From contig JAHZGF010000026.1 in assembly GCA_019420945.1 (NCBI GenBank), positions 1 to 26,024 on the forward strand: 26,024 nt of DNA. The letters run 5' to 3'. Each line of letters begins with the position of its first letter. Positions within the stretch are counted from its first letter, which is position 1. Positions 1-7,800 of this stretch are shown one piece after another. The stretch comes from Clostridiales bacterium (lineage in GTDB: Bacteria; Bacillota; Clostridia; Oscillospirales; Oscillospiraceae). The notes under the pieces were generated by a model. The model had not been told where the DNA came from. It searched no databases and saw nothing but the letters and a program-made list of their open reading frames with translations. Made by a program: the position numbers and the translations under genes.

Positions 1-224
1 CCTCCACGGTGAAAGGCATCATGGATGAAACCGCCAACCGCATGGGACGGCTGCTTTTCAAAATGGCGGTGGAGCAAGCAGTGTCAGAGAACATCCTCGC
101 CGCTGTTTGTGACGTAGACCAGACCGATCTGACCCGTTTACGCGGTCAGTGCATTGAGGAAATTCGAAAGACCAACGGGATACTTTCTTTTGATGAAGCT
201 CTCCGTTGGCAGAGAGATGGCTGA
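1..224 (+). CDS. C-terminal part of an unidentified mobile-element protein
   Basis: The reading frame is open to the left edge, so the real start probably lies outside the window; an internal GTG at 9 is the first visible start. The visible part is about 73 residues, mostly helical and charged, with a stretch GRLLFKMAVEQAVSEN followed by a RLRGQCIEEIRKTNG segment. I do not recognise a family. The gene ends 36 nt before the start of a tyrosine recombinase on the same strand, so it is probably an accessory gene of the same integrated element and may be co-transcribed with the recombinase. No transmembrane segment or metal-binding cysteine pair is visible. Confidence 0.55.
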   Translation, partial: STVKGIMDETANRMGRLLFKMAVEQAVSENILAAVCDVDQTDLTRLRGQCIEEIRKTNGILSFDEALRWQRDG

Positions 225-260
225 CGCCATCTCTGAATCATTTTGGAAAGGAGAACCTAT

Positions 261-1418
261 TTGGCAAGCATCAAACAACTTACTGACCGCAAATTTAAGA
301 TCACCGTCAGCAACGGCTACCGTCCCAACGGCAAGAAGATCTGCAAGGCGAAGACCATCACTGTCCCAAATTCGGTGAAGCCTCGGGGCATCCCCCAGTA
401 CGTTGCCCACGAAGCGGAGGAACTGGAACGCCTGGTGAAATCCGGTTTCGCCGAGGACAGGGACACCACCTTTGAAGCTTACGCCGCCCGCTGGTTGGAG
501 CGTCAGGTGAAGTATGCCTCCGGCACTCTGGCCAGCTACCGGCGGATGCTTGAGCGAGTGTACCCCTACATCGGCGCCGTCAAGCTGGGGGAGCTGCGGC
601 CCATGGCTTTGGAAAACATGCTCATAGAGTTGCGAAAGAGAAGCCACCAGGGCAAGCACATCCAGGAGGCAACGGTGCAGAAGTACTTGACCGTGGTCTC
701 CGCCGTCCTCAGCGACGCCAAGCGAAATGAAATCATCCAACGCAATCCCGCCCGGATGATCGACCTGCCGGACACGGAACGGAGGGAACAGTTCATTCCC
801 ACGGACGAGCAGGCCCAGTACTTCCTCAACGCTTTGTCCGAGGAGCACATCCTCTACCACGCCTTCTACGTCCTGGCGATCTACACCGGCTGCCGACGGG
901 GCGAGCTGTGCGCCTTGCAATGGAGGGACTTCTCCTTTGTGGACCACTACACCTGGAACCTGGTGGTGTCCCGCTCCCGTAGCGTGGTTCCGGGAAAAGG
1001 CGTGGTGGAGGGGCCCACCAAAAATGGCCGCAGCCGGTCCATGACCATCTCTTACTACGTGGTCAGCACGCTGTGGCACTTGTACAGCTTCCAGAAGCGC
1101 ATGGCCAGGGAGAACCACCGAAAGGTAAGTCCCTATCTGTTCGCCAATGCCCAGGGGGAGCCAGTTCATCCCGATACCTTTACCAAGCGCCTGCGAAAGA
1201 TTTTCCGGGAACTGGGCTTCCCCTCTTCTTTTCATCTGCACACCCTGCGGCACTACTTCGTCTCCACTATGCTCCACGAGGGAGTGGACAAGCAGACCGT
1301 TGCGGAGCTGGCTGGCCACGAGGACACCTCTTTCTTGGAGAGGACTTACTGTCATCCTCAGATGAAATTGAAGCAGGAGGCCGCCGAAAAGCTGGAAGAA
1401 GCCCTGTTCCGATTCTGA
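261..1418 (+). CDS. Tyrosine recombinase / integrase (first of a tandem pair)
   Basis: Site-specific recombinase of the phage-integrase family, expected to catalyse integration and excision of a mobile element. The protein has 385 residues. It has an N-terminal arm-binding-like segment (about 1-60), a SAM-like core-binding domain (about 70-180) and a catalytic domain. Visible catalytic signatures are the first Arg in YTGCRRGELCALQW, the HTLRHYF box (His-x-x-Arg), the AGHED box, and a tyrosine in ERTYCH near the C terminus. I chose TTG at 261 because AAAGGAG at 247-253 sits 7 nt upstream; an in-frame TTG at 243 precedes that site and is unlikely. A second, related recombinase follows after 155 nt. 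The catalytic set looks complete, so the enzyme is probably active. Confidence 0.9.
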   Translation: MASIKQLTDRKFKITVSNGYRPNGKKICKAKTITVPNSVKPRGIPQYVAHEAEELERLVKSGFAEDRDTTFEAYAARWLERQVKYASGTLASYRRMLERVYPYIGAVKLGELRPMALENMLIELRKRSHQGKHIQEATVQKYLTVVSAVLSDAKRNEIIQRNPARMIDLPDTERREQFIPTDEQAQYFLNALSEEHILYHAFYVLAIYTGCRRGELCALQWRDFSFVDHYTWNLVVSRSRSVVPGKGVVEGPTKNGRSRSMTISYYVVSTLWHLYSFQKRMARENHRKVSPYLFANAQGEPVHPDTFTKRLRKIFRELGFPSSFHLHTLRHYFVSTMLHEGVDKQTVAELAGHEDTSFLERTYCHPQMKLKQEAAEKLEEALFRF

Positions 1419-1573
1419 AAACCAGGTACATCGCTGGGGCTTACAGGCAAGCTGGAGCGCCCCTCTTGTCCAAAGGGTAGAAAGTGAAAAAGCCGCTAGA
1501 CTTCCGGCCGCACGTGGGGTAGTGTCTGGTTGCCTCCACAGGAGGAATCCCAACAGGAAAGAGGTCCTTTACT

Positions 1574-2752
1574 ATGGCAAGCATCCGCAAACGGGGAAAC
1601 AGCTACCTATTGGTGGTGTCCATGGGCTACGACCCGGAAGGACACCGCCGCAAACCCCAGCAAAAGACAGTCCACCCGCCCGAGGGCCTGACTCCCAAAG
1701 CCAAGGAGAAATGGCTGGAGGAAGAAGCCGCCCTCTTCGAGCGGCAGTGCAGGAATGAACCGTTGCCGGTGGACAAGTCCATCACCCTGGCGGCGTACAC
1801 CGCCTACTGGCTGACCCACATCGCCCCTGGGAAGCTGGCGAAATCCACCCTGGCCCGGGACAAGCAGGACATCGACAGGTTCCTGCCCACCCTGGGCAGT
1901 TATAAGCTCACCGAACTAAAGCCTGAGCACTTCCGCAATCTCTATGCCCAACTGCGGAAACAAAAGAACTCTGTGACGGGAAAACCGCTCTCCGAGAGCA
2001 CCGTTGAGGGAGTCCACGCCTGTCTGTGCGGGATTCTCTCCGATGCCATGGAGGGCGGTTTTTTGGCACAGAATCCGGCTTGGAGAACTTACAAATACAG
2101 CGGCAAGAAGAAAAAGCAGCGCCATGTGGCCGACGAGGAAACCACACGGAAACTCATTGCCGCGCTGGAGGAGGAGAGTATCAAGTACGAAACATATTTC
2201 AAACTCATTATCGCCACGGGGATGCGCCGTGGGGAATGCTGTGGGCTAAAATGGAAGGACGTGGACTTTACCGAGAAGTCCATCCACATCTGCCGTAACG
2301 TGGTGAAGGTCACAGGAGAGAACATCATCGTCAAAGAACCCAAGACCGCTGCCGGGGACCGATATGTGTACTTCTCCCTGGAGATGGCAAGCCTGCTGAA
2401 AGAGTATCGTTCCTTCTGCCAGGGGGAACTGGAACTCCACGAGGGCAGAGAACTGACCATAGAGGACTACATCTTCCGCCGCCACGGAGCTGATCTGCCC
2501 ATGACCCCCAGCACCTTTACTTGGCGGTTCAAGTTGATCCTCAAAAAACACGGCCTGCCCCTGGACCTGAACGTCCACAGCCTCAGACATACAGCAGCCA
2601 GCCTGATGATCTCCGGCGGGGCGGATGTGGCCACGGTGTCCGGGCTGTTAGGGCACTCCCAGGTGTCCACCACGCTGGACATTTATACCCATGCCTTCGA
2701 TGAGAAGAAACGGGAGGTCAGCGCCCAGATGCAGGGGAGGGTGGGAGTGTGA
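1574..2752 (+). CDS. Tyrosine recombinase / integrase (second of a tandem pair)
   Basis: A 392-residue phage-family integrase resembling those of Tn916-like and other Firmicutes integrative elements. It starts MASIRKRGNSYLLVVSMGY, an arm-type DNA-binding segment, followed by a core-binding domain (about 75-180). The catalytic domain shows Arg in ATGMRRGECCGLKW, Lys in VKEPKTAAGDRYV, His-x-x-Arg in NVHSLRHTAA, the LLGHSQVSTT box and the nucleophile region DIYTHAF. The start ATG at 1574 has AGAGG upstream. It is homologous to the preceding recombinase but clearly diverged, so the pair is either two integrases of one element or remnants of two stacked insertions. It is the last gene before the minus-strand block, as expected for an integrase at an element boundary. 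Confidence 0.92.
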   Translation: MASIRKRGNSYLLVVSMGYDPEGHRRKPQQKTVHPPEGLTPKAKEKWLEEEAALFERQCRNEPLPVDKSITLAAYTAYWLTHIAPGKLAKSTLARDKQDIDRFLPTLGSYKLTELKPEHFRNLYAQLRKQKNSVTGKPLSESTVEGVHACLCGILSDAMEGGFLAQNPAWRTYKYSGKKKKQRHVADEETTRKLIAALEEESIKYETYFKLIIATGMRRGECCGLKWKDVDFTEKSIHICRNVVKVTGENIIVKEPKTAAGDRYVYFSLEMASLLKEYRSFCQGELELHEGRELTIEDYIFRRHGADLPMTPSTFTWRFKLILKKHGLPLDLNVHSLRHTAASLMISGGADVATVSGLLGHSQVSTTLDIYTHAFDEKKREVSAQMQGRVGV

Positions 2753-2765
2753 AAGCCCGGCCACT

Positions 2766-2803
2766 GCCGCCAGATTTTAATGTGATCATGAATCTCTTGC
2801 GGC
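2766..2803 (-). terminator. Hairpin between the convergent integrase and receiver-like genes
   Basis: Arms GCCGC (2766-2770) plus AGATT (2772-2776) pair with AATCT (2791-2795) plus GCGGC (2799-2803), with small bulges and a loop containing TGATCA. It lies between two convergent genes (stops at 2752 and 2870) and could end transcription from either side. It lacks a good U-tract, so the terminator call is tentative. The rest of 2753-2869 holds nothing else I can identify; the left element's attachment site may lie here. Confidence 0.3.
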
Positions 2804-2869
2804 GTACTTACTTAAGCTATCGACAAAACTGCTTCTTCCCAAATGCAACACACTCTCAACTAACATCCA

Positions 2870-3247
2870 TCAGAGCGCTTCCAGCTTTGCAAGCAGGTAG
2901 GTCAGGGAGCTGTCATAAAAGACGAAATCATCTGCCAACCCAGCACTTTTCGTGTCCACCGCTCTTTTGCGCACAGCGGCTGGCTCCGGACGGACAAGGA
3001 GCAATATCTTTACGCTCTGTTCATCCAGGCGAATGGACTGGCAGATCTTCACTGCCTGTTCCATCTCTTCCTGGTCCACAATATCCAATATTATCACATC
3101 TGCATGGAAGATATCGACACCGACAACAGCCTGTGAATAATGGAGCTGGGCTGCCCATAGAAATTCCTGTTCCGGCTTTGATTGAAAGGCCGCCGACATT
3201 CCTTGGCCAAGCATCTTGTTGGATGATATGAATAGAACTTTTTTCAT
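2870..3247 (-). CDS. Stand-alone receiver-like protein A (signature Lys replaced by Tyr)
   Basis: A 125-residue protein made only of a response-regulator receiver-like fold. It starts MKKVLFISSN; ATG at 3247 is chosen because AGAGGG lies 8 nt upstream, ahead of an in-frame GTG at 3256. By alignment to the real response regulator at 14529-15146, the phosphoacceptor-like Asp is kept (D55 in VIILDIVDQ). The acidic pair at the N terminus is lost (SSN instead of ED), the conserved Thr is Val (V85), and the signature Lys is Tyr (Y111 in DDFVFYDSSLTYLL). It is a paralogue of the protein at 14009-14389, sharing the C-terminal DDFVFYD-SL-YL motif. It is the last gene of the minus-strand block. It probably acts as a protein-protein switch or decoy rather than a normal phosphorylated receiver. 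Confidence 0.72.
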   Translation of the reverse strand: MKKVLFISSNKMLGQGMSAAFQSKPEQEFLWAAQLHYSQAVVGVDIFHADVIILDIVDQEEMEQAVKICQSIRLDEQSVKILLLVRPEPAAVRKRAVDTKSAGLADDFVFYDSSLTYLLAKLEAL

Positions 3248-3308
3248 AATCGGCACCCTCTGTCAAATATTCTTTAGATTGATCCCGAGGGAAATCCTGT
3301 CCTTTCGT

Positions 3309-3340
3309 TACCCGATCCCTTTCCTGAGCAAATACCCGAT
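3309..3340 (-). promoter_or_regulatory. Directly repeated TACCCGAT half-sites upstream of receiver A
   Basis: Two copies of TACCCGAT (3309-3316 and 3333-3340; ATCGGGTA on the minus strand) lie 24 bp apart in the gap between the DUF6935-like gene and receiver A. The CGGGTA core matches the half-site of the 17-bp operators at 14452 and 22606. No convincing -10 box is placed at the matching distance, so this is only a possible extra binding site. Confidence 0.3.
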
Positions 3341-3345
3341 TGAAT

Positions 3346-3915
3346 CTAAGCCCATGGGTCAGCGGCCTTAGGAATACGGACACCGGTCAGCAGATATTGT
3401 TCCCAGAGAAACCATTTGCCATCGCTTCCCCTCTGGCGCAGCTTGATGGGACGAGGTGTATCTGCCCCGCCGCAGGGGATAAACAGTTTCATATAGCCCT
3501 GTTCAACGTGGGAAGTGTGGTTGCTCTCCACTCGAATGGTATAGGGTCGAGTAGGGGTATAGTTGTTGTCGGCAGTAGAACCGGCAAAATAGGTGAAGGG
3601 CAGGTATGTTTTTCCGTCACGGAAACGGTCATTTAGGAATGAGATTTCCTGCCCGTTCAGAGGGCGAGGCCCCCTCAAAAAGTTCAGCATTTCAAGGCCT
3701 ATCTCACGATCTGCGGAGTAGGCGCACAAAGCCAAAACGGTTAATGCCGCCGTTTGAAAGGGAGTGTCAAGGGCAGCCTCCGGGAGAGCTTGCAGCTGGG
3801 CAAGGCTTTCCGGGAGTGTCGCGAAGGTAAAGGCCTCACTCTTATCTCCCATGGACCCAGTAGCCGTCATGACGGGACCTGTCTCAACATGTTTCAGCTT
3901 GTCGAAAATACCCAT
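3346..3915 (-). CDS. DUF6935-like cytosolic protein
   Basis: A 189-residue soluble protein starting MGIFDKLKHVETGPVM; ATG at 3915 has AAGGAG 8 nt upstream. The segments AALTVLALCAYSADREIG, a long FLRGPRPLNGQEISFLNDRF stretch and the ending KWFLWEQYLL then RIPKAADPWA match my memory of the DUF6935 family, found in Clostridia near zinc-ribbon/SPFH genes. The name rests on memory only. No signal peptide, membrane segment or metal site is visible. The start MGIFDKL resembles the MGLFGKLFDKK and MGLIKAALG starts of two other proteins in this operon, so these may be encoded as a family of associated cytosolic partners. Biochemical function is unknown. Confidence 0.7.
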   Translation of the reverse strand: MGIFDKLKHVETGPVMTATGSMGDKSEAFTFATLPESLAQLQALPEAALDTPFQTAALTVLALCAYSADREIGLEMLNFLRGPRPLNGQEISFLNDRFRDGKTYLPFTYFAGSTADNNYTPTRPYTIRVESNHTSHVEQGYMKLFIPCGGADTPRPIKLRQRGSDGKWFLWEQYLLTGVRIPKAADPWA

Positions 3916-3956
3916 ACTAAATCTCCTTCCACTCTTTTCGGTTTCCGTTTTGTTTC

Positions 3957-5147
3957 TCAACCATAGACGAGCGTCAAATCCGTACAACTCATATCCTCTC
4001 CGAAGAAAGGAGGGACCACGCCCGTTTCCCGATCTTGCTGGATATGGAGGTTCTCGCCAGAAGGATCGATCAGCACCGGAAAACGGCCTTCCATATAGCC
4101 TCCCTCGCCGTCGGAAATTTCCAGATGAAGGCAGTCATCCTCCATTCGCCAGACGCCAAAATAGGCAAGCTCATACTCCTGGATTTCCTCATTCCGGTAA
4201 TAGAGCTGGGCGGTACCGGAATAGTCCGGGTCGCTGTCGCCCCAGCCGAACTCCATGTACCAGTGCTCGCAGGTCCAATTTGTGTAAGCCAGCCCCCAAT
4301 CTGTGGGCGGCAGCCACCAGTCGTCCCCGGACGGCTCCCAGTCCTCGGGGTAGTCCAACCCGGTCACATAGCCCCAGATGCCGAAATCCATCAGCATGGG
4401 AAGGTCGTTCTCCCCGGTGGGCACGATGGGAATGCCGTATTCATCGGTCAGCGGGAGCCACTTCACCTCCACGCCATCGTTTGTCACAAGGACGATCTCC
4501 GTGTCCGGTTCATCCCGCCATTGCTCATAATTTACGAATATCAATACAGGCTGGGCACACTCCTCCCGGTAGAGCACCTCACCCGGTACAGGCCAAACGC
4601 CGTTACCGAGAGATTCCCAGGTGACATGGTTCACGGCAAGGCTGGTATTCTCATCCTGGGGAACGATGCAGAATAAATCCCCCCAACCTGCGCCCAGGAT
4701 ACAGTTGTCCGGAATCTCCAACAAAAAGGGCATGTCATCCGCAAGCGCAGAGCAGTTCCCCAAAATCCACTCCCCCAGTGGCGTGGAATCCCCCTGCGCC
4801 CGGTAACCCAAATAAGCCACCGCTCCGGCGATCTGCTCACTACAAGACATACTGTCACGAAGCAGCGCAAGGGAGCCCTGCGCTGCTTCCGAATAAACCA
4901 CCGGCGCTGGTTCATCCTCCTTTTGGCTTTCGCTGTTGGAAGCTGATTTGTCCTTCTTATCCTTGCTGAGGGGAACGGCTCTCTCTGAACTGCTTCCTTC
5001 TTCCTTGCTGACGGAAGGCGTTCTCACGGTGCTGCCCGTGCCACTTTCCACAGGCTGCTGATCCTTCCCGTCGCAGGAGGTTAGGATCAATGCCAGCGCC
5101 ATACAGAGAAACGTCGGGAAAAATCGGCGCAAAATAATGTTTTTCAT
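3957..5147 (-). CDS. Secreted lipoprotein with Trp-rich beta domain, unknown function
   Basis: A 396-residue predicted lipoprotein. The signal peptide MKNIILRRFFPTFLCMALA is followed by the lipobox LTSC (Cys at about residue 25). A Ser/Lys/Glu-rich linker of about 60 residues follows, then a globular part. The C-terminal third is rich in Trp and Tyr (around GDDWWLPPTDWGL and YMEFGWGD) and looks like an all-beta lipocalin-like domain; the lipoprotein at 7801-9654 has a similar segment. GGAGG lies upstream of the ATG. The gene starts 14 nt after the TPM-domain gene and is followed after 41 nt by the DUF6935-like gene, so it sits inside one operon. I cannot name a family; an envelope-facing sensor or ligand-binding role is inference. 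Confidence 0.75.
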   Translation of the reverse strand: MKNIILRRFFPTFLCMALALILTSCDGKDQQPVESGTGSTVRTPSVSKEEGSSSERAVPLSKDKKDKSASNSESQKEDEPAPVVYSEAAQGSLALLRDSMSCSEQIAGAVAYLGYRAQGDSTPLGEWILGNCSALADDMPFLLEIPDNCILGAGWGDLFCIVPQDENTSLAVNHVTWESLGNGVWPVPGEVLYREECAQPVLIFVNYEQWRDEPDTEIVLVTNDGVEVKWLPLTDEYGIPIVPTGENDLPMLMDFGIWGYVTGLDYPEDWEPSGDDWWLPPTDWGLAYTNWTCEHWYMEFGWGDSDPDYSGTAQLYYRNEEIQEYELAYFGVWRMEDDCLHLEISDGEGGYMEGRFPVLIDPSGENLHIQQDRETGVVPPFFGEDMSCTDLTLVYG

Positions 5148-5161
5148 TCTACCGCCTCCTT

Positions 5162-6478
5162 TCAGAATTTTCCGCTGCGGCCGCTGCCGCCGCCCCCGCT
5201 TTCGCTGTAGGTGCTGCCGCCGCTGCCGCCCGAGCTCTCTTTCTGGATCTTGGTGCGTGTTTCGGTGGTATGGGTGTACTGGTCGTACTGCTTTGTCAGG
5301 TGTAAGCCGCCAGCGGTGAGGTACGCATCGGCTTCCGCCTTTTGATGGACGGACTTCATCTTACGCAGCAGCCACAGGCAAACCGTCCCTGCGGCCAGAC
5401 AGGAGCATCCTGCTGAAATGACGAACCAGATCCAGTAAGGACGGCGCACCGGCTTGCCGGCGTCGGCCTTCGTCAGATATTCCTCACAGGCGTCCAAATA
5501 ATTGGAAATGCCGCCATACCAGTCGTTTTCCCCAAAATCGCCCAGGAATTGCTCCTCCAGCTTCTCCTGCCCATATTCATCAAAGGCATACTCGGCGTAC
5601 TCGCCGTAGACGAACATGGCGTAGTCCCGCTCGGCCATGCTCAGGAGCACGATGATCCCATCCCGCCCGCTGCCCATACCGAGCTCACTACCGTGATAGA
5701 GCTGATAGGTGACCTCAAAGACACTGCCGTTTCCGTATTCCGTGTAATCATCCACAAGAGCAAAATAAACGCCGCAATCCTGCTTTTGGGAAATAGCTTC
5801 GGCCCGAGCCTCCAGATTTTCCCACTTCTCATAGGGGAGAAGGTCTGCAACATCAAATACATACTGCATCGTGACACTGCCCTGCACCGGTTCTTCCACG
5901 CCGACATCCTCGCCGGAGCCGACCGGCGGGCAATTTGTGAGGATGTAATCCTCCGCCGTTTCTGCCATGGCGTCCACTGCCTGGGTCAGCGCCACGGCGC
6001 TCATGGTCATGTCCTCGCCGTTCCATGCCCGCGCCGCCATATAGGGCTGTACCGCATCGTAGACGGCGCCGGACAATTCCTGGCCGCTGCCCCGCTCATC
6101 GCTCAGTCTGGCGTAGACGCACCAGTCATTTTCGTCAACCATCCTGTAGGTATCCCCATCTTGCGGTTCCAGCAGAATGGTCAGCGTAACGCCCTCCTTG
6201 TGCTCGCCATAGCCGTAATCATATTCCTCATAGATCCCCGCGGCGGCGGCGCCAAGTCCGTCATAGCTGTTTTGGGTCAATACATCCACCCGCAGATCAA
6301 GGCCCAGCGCCTGGGAGAGCTGGGGGAGGGTTTGTTCTCCCTGCATGGTCAGTTCTTGCGATCCCAAGGATTCCGTTTCGTCATAGATCACGCCGTACTC
6401 CATTGCCGCCATTGCGGGAGTGCAGAGGGACAGCGCCAACAGGAACGCCAGCGCGAGAGCAGTATATGCTTTCTTCAT
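5162..6478 (-). CDS. TPM-domain membrane protein, YdjH-like
   Basis: A 438-residue protein with a cleavable-type signal peptide (residues 1-24, ending CTPAMAAM). Two TPM-type extracytoplasmic regions follow (about 25-185 and 200-330; the second contains DGIIVLLSMAERDYAMFVYG, typical of TPM domains). A single membrane segment spans about 348-371, and the cytosolic tail ends in Gly/Ser-rich SGGGGSGRSGKF, as in YgcG/YdjH relatives. In B. subtilis, YdjH works with YdjG to bring YdjI and PspA to the membrane under envelope stress; homologues of YdjG (6498-7631) and YdjI (12519-13943) are in the same operon. AAGGAGG precedes the ATG, and the gene starts 19 nt after the YdjG-like gene, which supports a YdjG-YdjH complex. 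The N-terminal TPM copy is weaker and may be degenerate. Confidence 0.85.
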   Translation of the reverse strand: MKKAYTALALAFLLALSLCTPAMAAMEYGVIYDETESLGSQELTMQGEQTLPQLSQALGLDLRVDVLTQNSYDGLGAAAAGIYEEYDYGYGEHKEGVTLTILLEPQDGDTYRMVDENDWCVYARLSDERGSGQELSGAVYDAVQPYMAARAWNGEDMTMSAVALTQAVDAMAETAEDYILTNCPPVGSGEDVGVEEPVQGSVTMQYVFDVADLLPYEKWENLEARAEAISQKQDCGVYFALVDDYTEYGNGSVFEVTYQLYHGSELGMGSGRDGIIVLLSMAERDYAMFVYGEYAEYAFDEYGQEKLEEQFLGDFGENDWYGGISNYLDACEEYLTKADAGKPVRRPYWIWFVISAGCSCLAAGTVCLWLLRKMKSVHQKAEADAYLTAGGLHLTKQYDQYTHTTETRTKIQKESSGGSGGSTYSESGGGGSGRSGKF

Positions 6479-6497
6479 ATCCGGTCCGCCTCCTTTC

Positions 6498-7631
6498 TCA
6501 CGGCAATAGGACCAGCGCCGAACTGATCACAGATAAGGGGACGGCGATGGCGGCAAACAGCCCCCAGAACTTCCCCCAGCTGACCGGCAGGTCGCCCACC
6601 AGCTTTCCGGTCTGTCCATTCATGGCAAAGAGGAAGTCCTTCCCATGCCACTTGGTATTCAGCATCCAGACGGGCATCAGGGCGTAATGCACCTTGCCCC
6701 TGCGCAGGTGAACGCTGCTGTCTCTGAGAACGCAGAGGTCATAACGCTTCACTGTGCCGCGCAGCGCGGAGGCAAGGGTCCCCTCACAGCGCTGATCCGC
6801 CCGCTGCCGGCACTGTTCCACTGTCACGTCAAACTTATCGGCCAGGAACCCGGGAAGATAGGCTGTGGAAAAAGGCTTTAGCTCCTTATAATTATAGGGC
6901 TCAATGGAATCCATGTGATTATCCGGCAATTTGCTGGAGGCGTCCACCGGCACCTTCTCAAAGGTGACGGCTCCGGCCCGGTAGACATCGTAGTGTTTCG
7001 TCTCCGTGATCTCGTAGTCGCCGGAGCGGTATGTACGGGAGCGGGCAGCCTCATAATGGGCGTCGCCCTCCGCCTCGCCGTCGAACATCCAGAAGGGAAC
7101 ATAGATCCCCCGGATCTCCTGCACATGATTTTCTTGGGTGAAGCATTTGGGCAAGAAAAATTTTCCCTGGTAGTGTTTCTTGAGCGCTTTTATGGCATCC
7201 TCTTTGCTGGACTTGAATGGAATGATGAAATCCGGACGCAGTACGCCGGAAAATTGACCCGGCACCACCGCAGGGTTTCCGCAGTAGGGACAGGATATGG
7301 CTGCCGTGGTTTCATCGCAGACAAGCTCCGCGCCGCAGCTGGGGCAGCTGTAAGCCCGCATCCCCTTCCCCTCCGCTCCCCAGTCCTGGCAGAAACCAGA
7401 GGTATCCCATACTCCTCCATCAATGGGAGATGTGCCATGGTCCTTCTTTGCTTCTTCCGCTGCCTGCTGGGCTGCCGCCGCCTTTTCCTCTTTCTCTGCG
7501 TAAAGCGCCTGGATTTCCGCTGCTTCGTAGCTGGAACCGCAGTAGTCGCACTCCAGTTTCCCGGATTCTCCCACAAAGTGGAGCGGGCCAGTGCAAGCCG
7601 GGCATTGATAGTTGGTGATCTGTGCTGGCAT
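6498..7631 (-). CDS. TFIIB-type zinc-ribbon membrane protein, YdjG-like
   Basis: A 377-residue protein. The first zinc ribbon is at about 10-33 (CPAC...CDYC). A short Ala/Glu/Lys-rich coiled segment follows at about 40-65, and a second zinc ribbon at about 95-118 (CPSC...CPYC). A long beta-rich domain contains GIYVPFWMFDGEAEG and HYALMPVWMLNTKWHG, and one C-terminal membrane segment spans about 352-376. This layout is that of the YdjG/zinc-ribbon membrane protein family in Bacillota. YdjG pairs with YdjH at the membrane in B. subtilis, and the YdjH-like gene follows directly here. The ATG at 7631 has GAGGGA upstream. A hairpin at 7701-7728 separates it from the upstream lipoprotein gene, so expression may be partly uncoupled. 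Confidence 0.87.
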   Translation of the reverse strand: MPAQITNYQCPACTGPLHFVGESGKLECDYCGSSYEAAEIQALYAEKEEKAAAAQQAAEEAKKDHGTSPIDGGVWDTSGFCQDWGAEGKGMRAYSCPSCGAELVCDETTAAISCPYCGNPAVVPGQFSGVLRPDFIIPFKSSKEDAIKALKKHYQGKFFLPKCFTQENHVQEIRGIYVPFWMFDGEAEGDAHYEAARSRTYRSGDYEITETKHYDVYRAGAVTFEKVPVDASSKLPDNHMDSIEPYNYKELKPFSTAYLPGFLADKFDVTVEQCRQRADQRCEGTLASALRGTVKRYDLCVLRDSSVHLRRGKVHYALMPVWMLNTKWHGKDFLFAMNGQTGKLVGDLPVSWGKFWGLFAAIAVPLSVISSALVLLP

Positions 7632-7700
7632 TTGATTCCCTCATTTCCCGTGCCGGGGGATTCATCTATCAAAGCCTGCCATACCCCCGTAAATCCAAAT

Positions 7701-7728
7701 GGCTCCCGCCCCCTTTGGGGTGGGAGCC
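7701..7728 (-). terminator. Intergenic GC-rich hairpin (partial terminator or processing site)
   Basis: GGCTCCCGCCCC (7701-7712) pairs with GGGGTGGGAGCC (7717-7728), giving a stem of about 12 bp with a CTTT loop and one mismatch or wobble. On the minus strand it is followed by ATTTGGATTT, a poor U-tract, so it would end transcription only partly. It sits in the 169-nt gap between the stop of the DUF5067 lipoprotein gene and the YdjG-like gene, and may lower expression of the distal genes. Confidence 0.5.
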
Positions 7729-7800
7729 ACGCATACCGTTTTTCCTTACTGGGCCATCAGGCAACAGAGAAAATACTCCTTCCTCTGCTGAATGGCTCTG

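Noticed and set aside
138..1553. Minus-strand open frame of 471 codons
   Set aside because: It is antisense to the first recombinase, whose catalytic motifs are clear.
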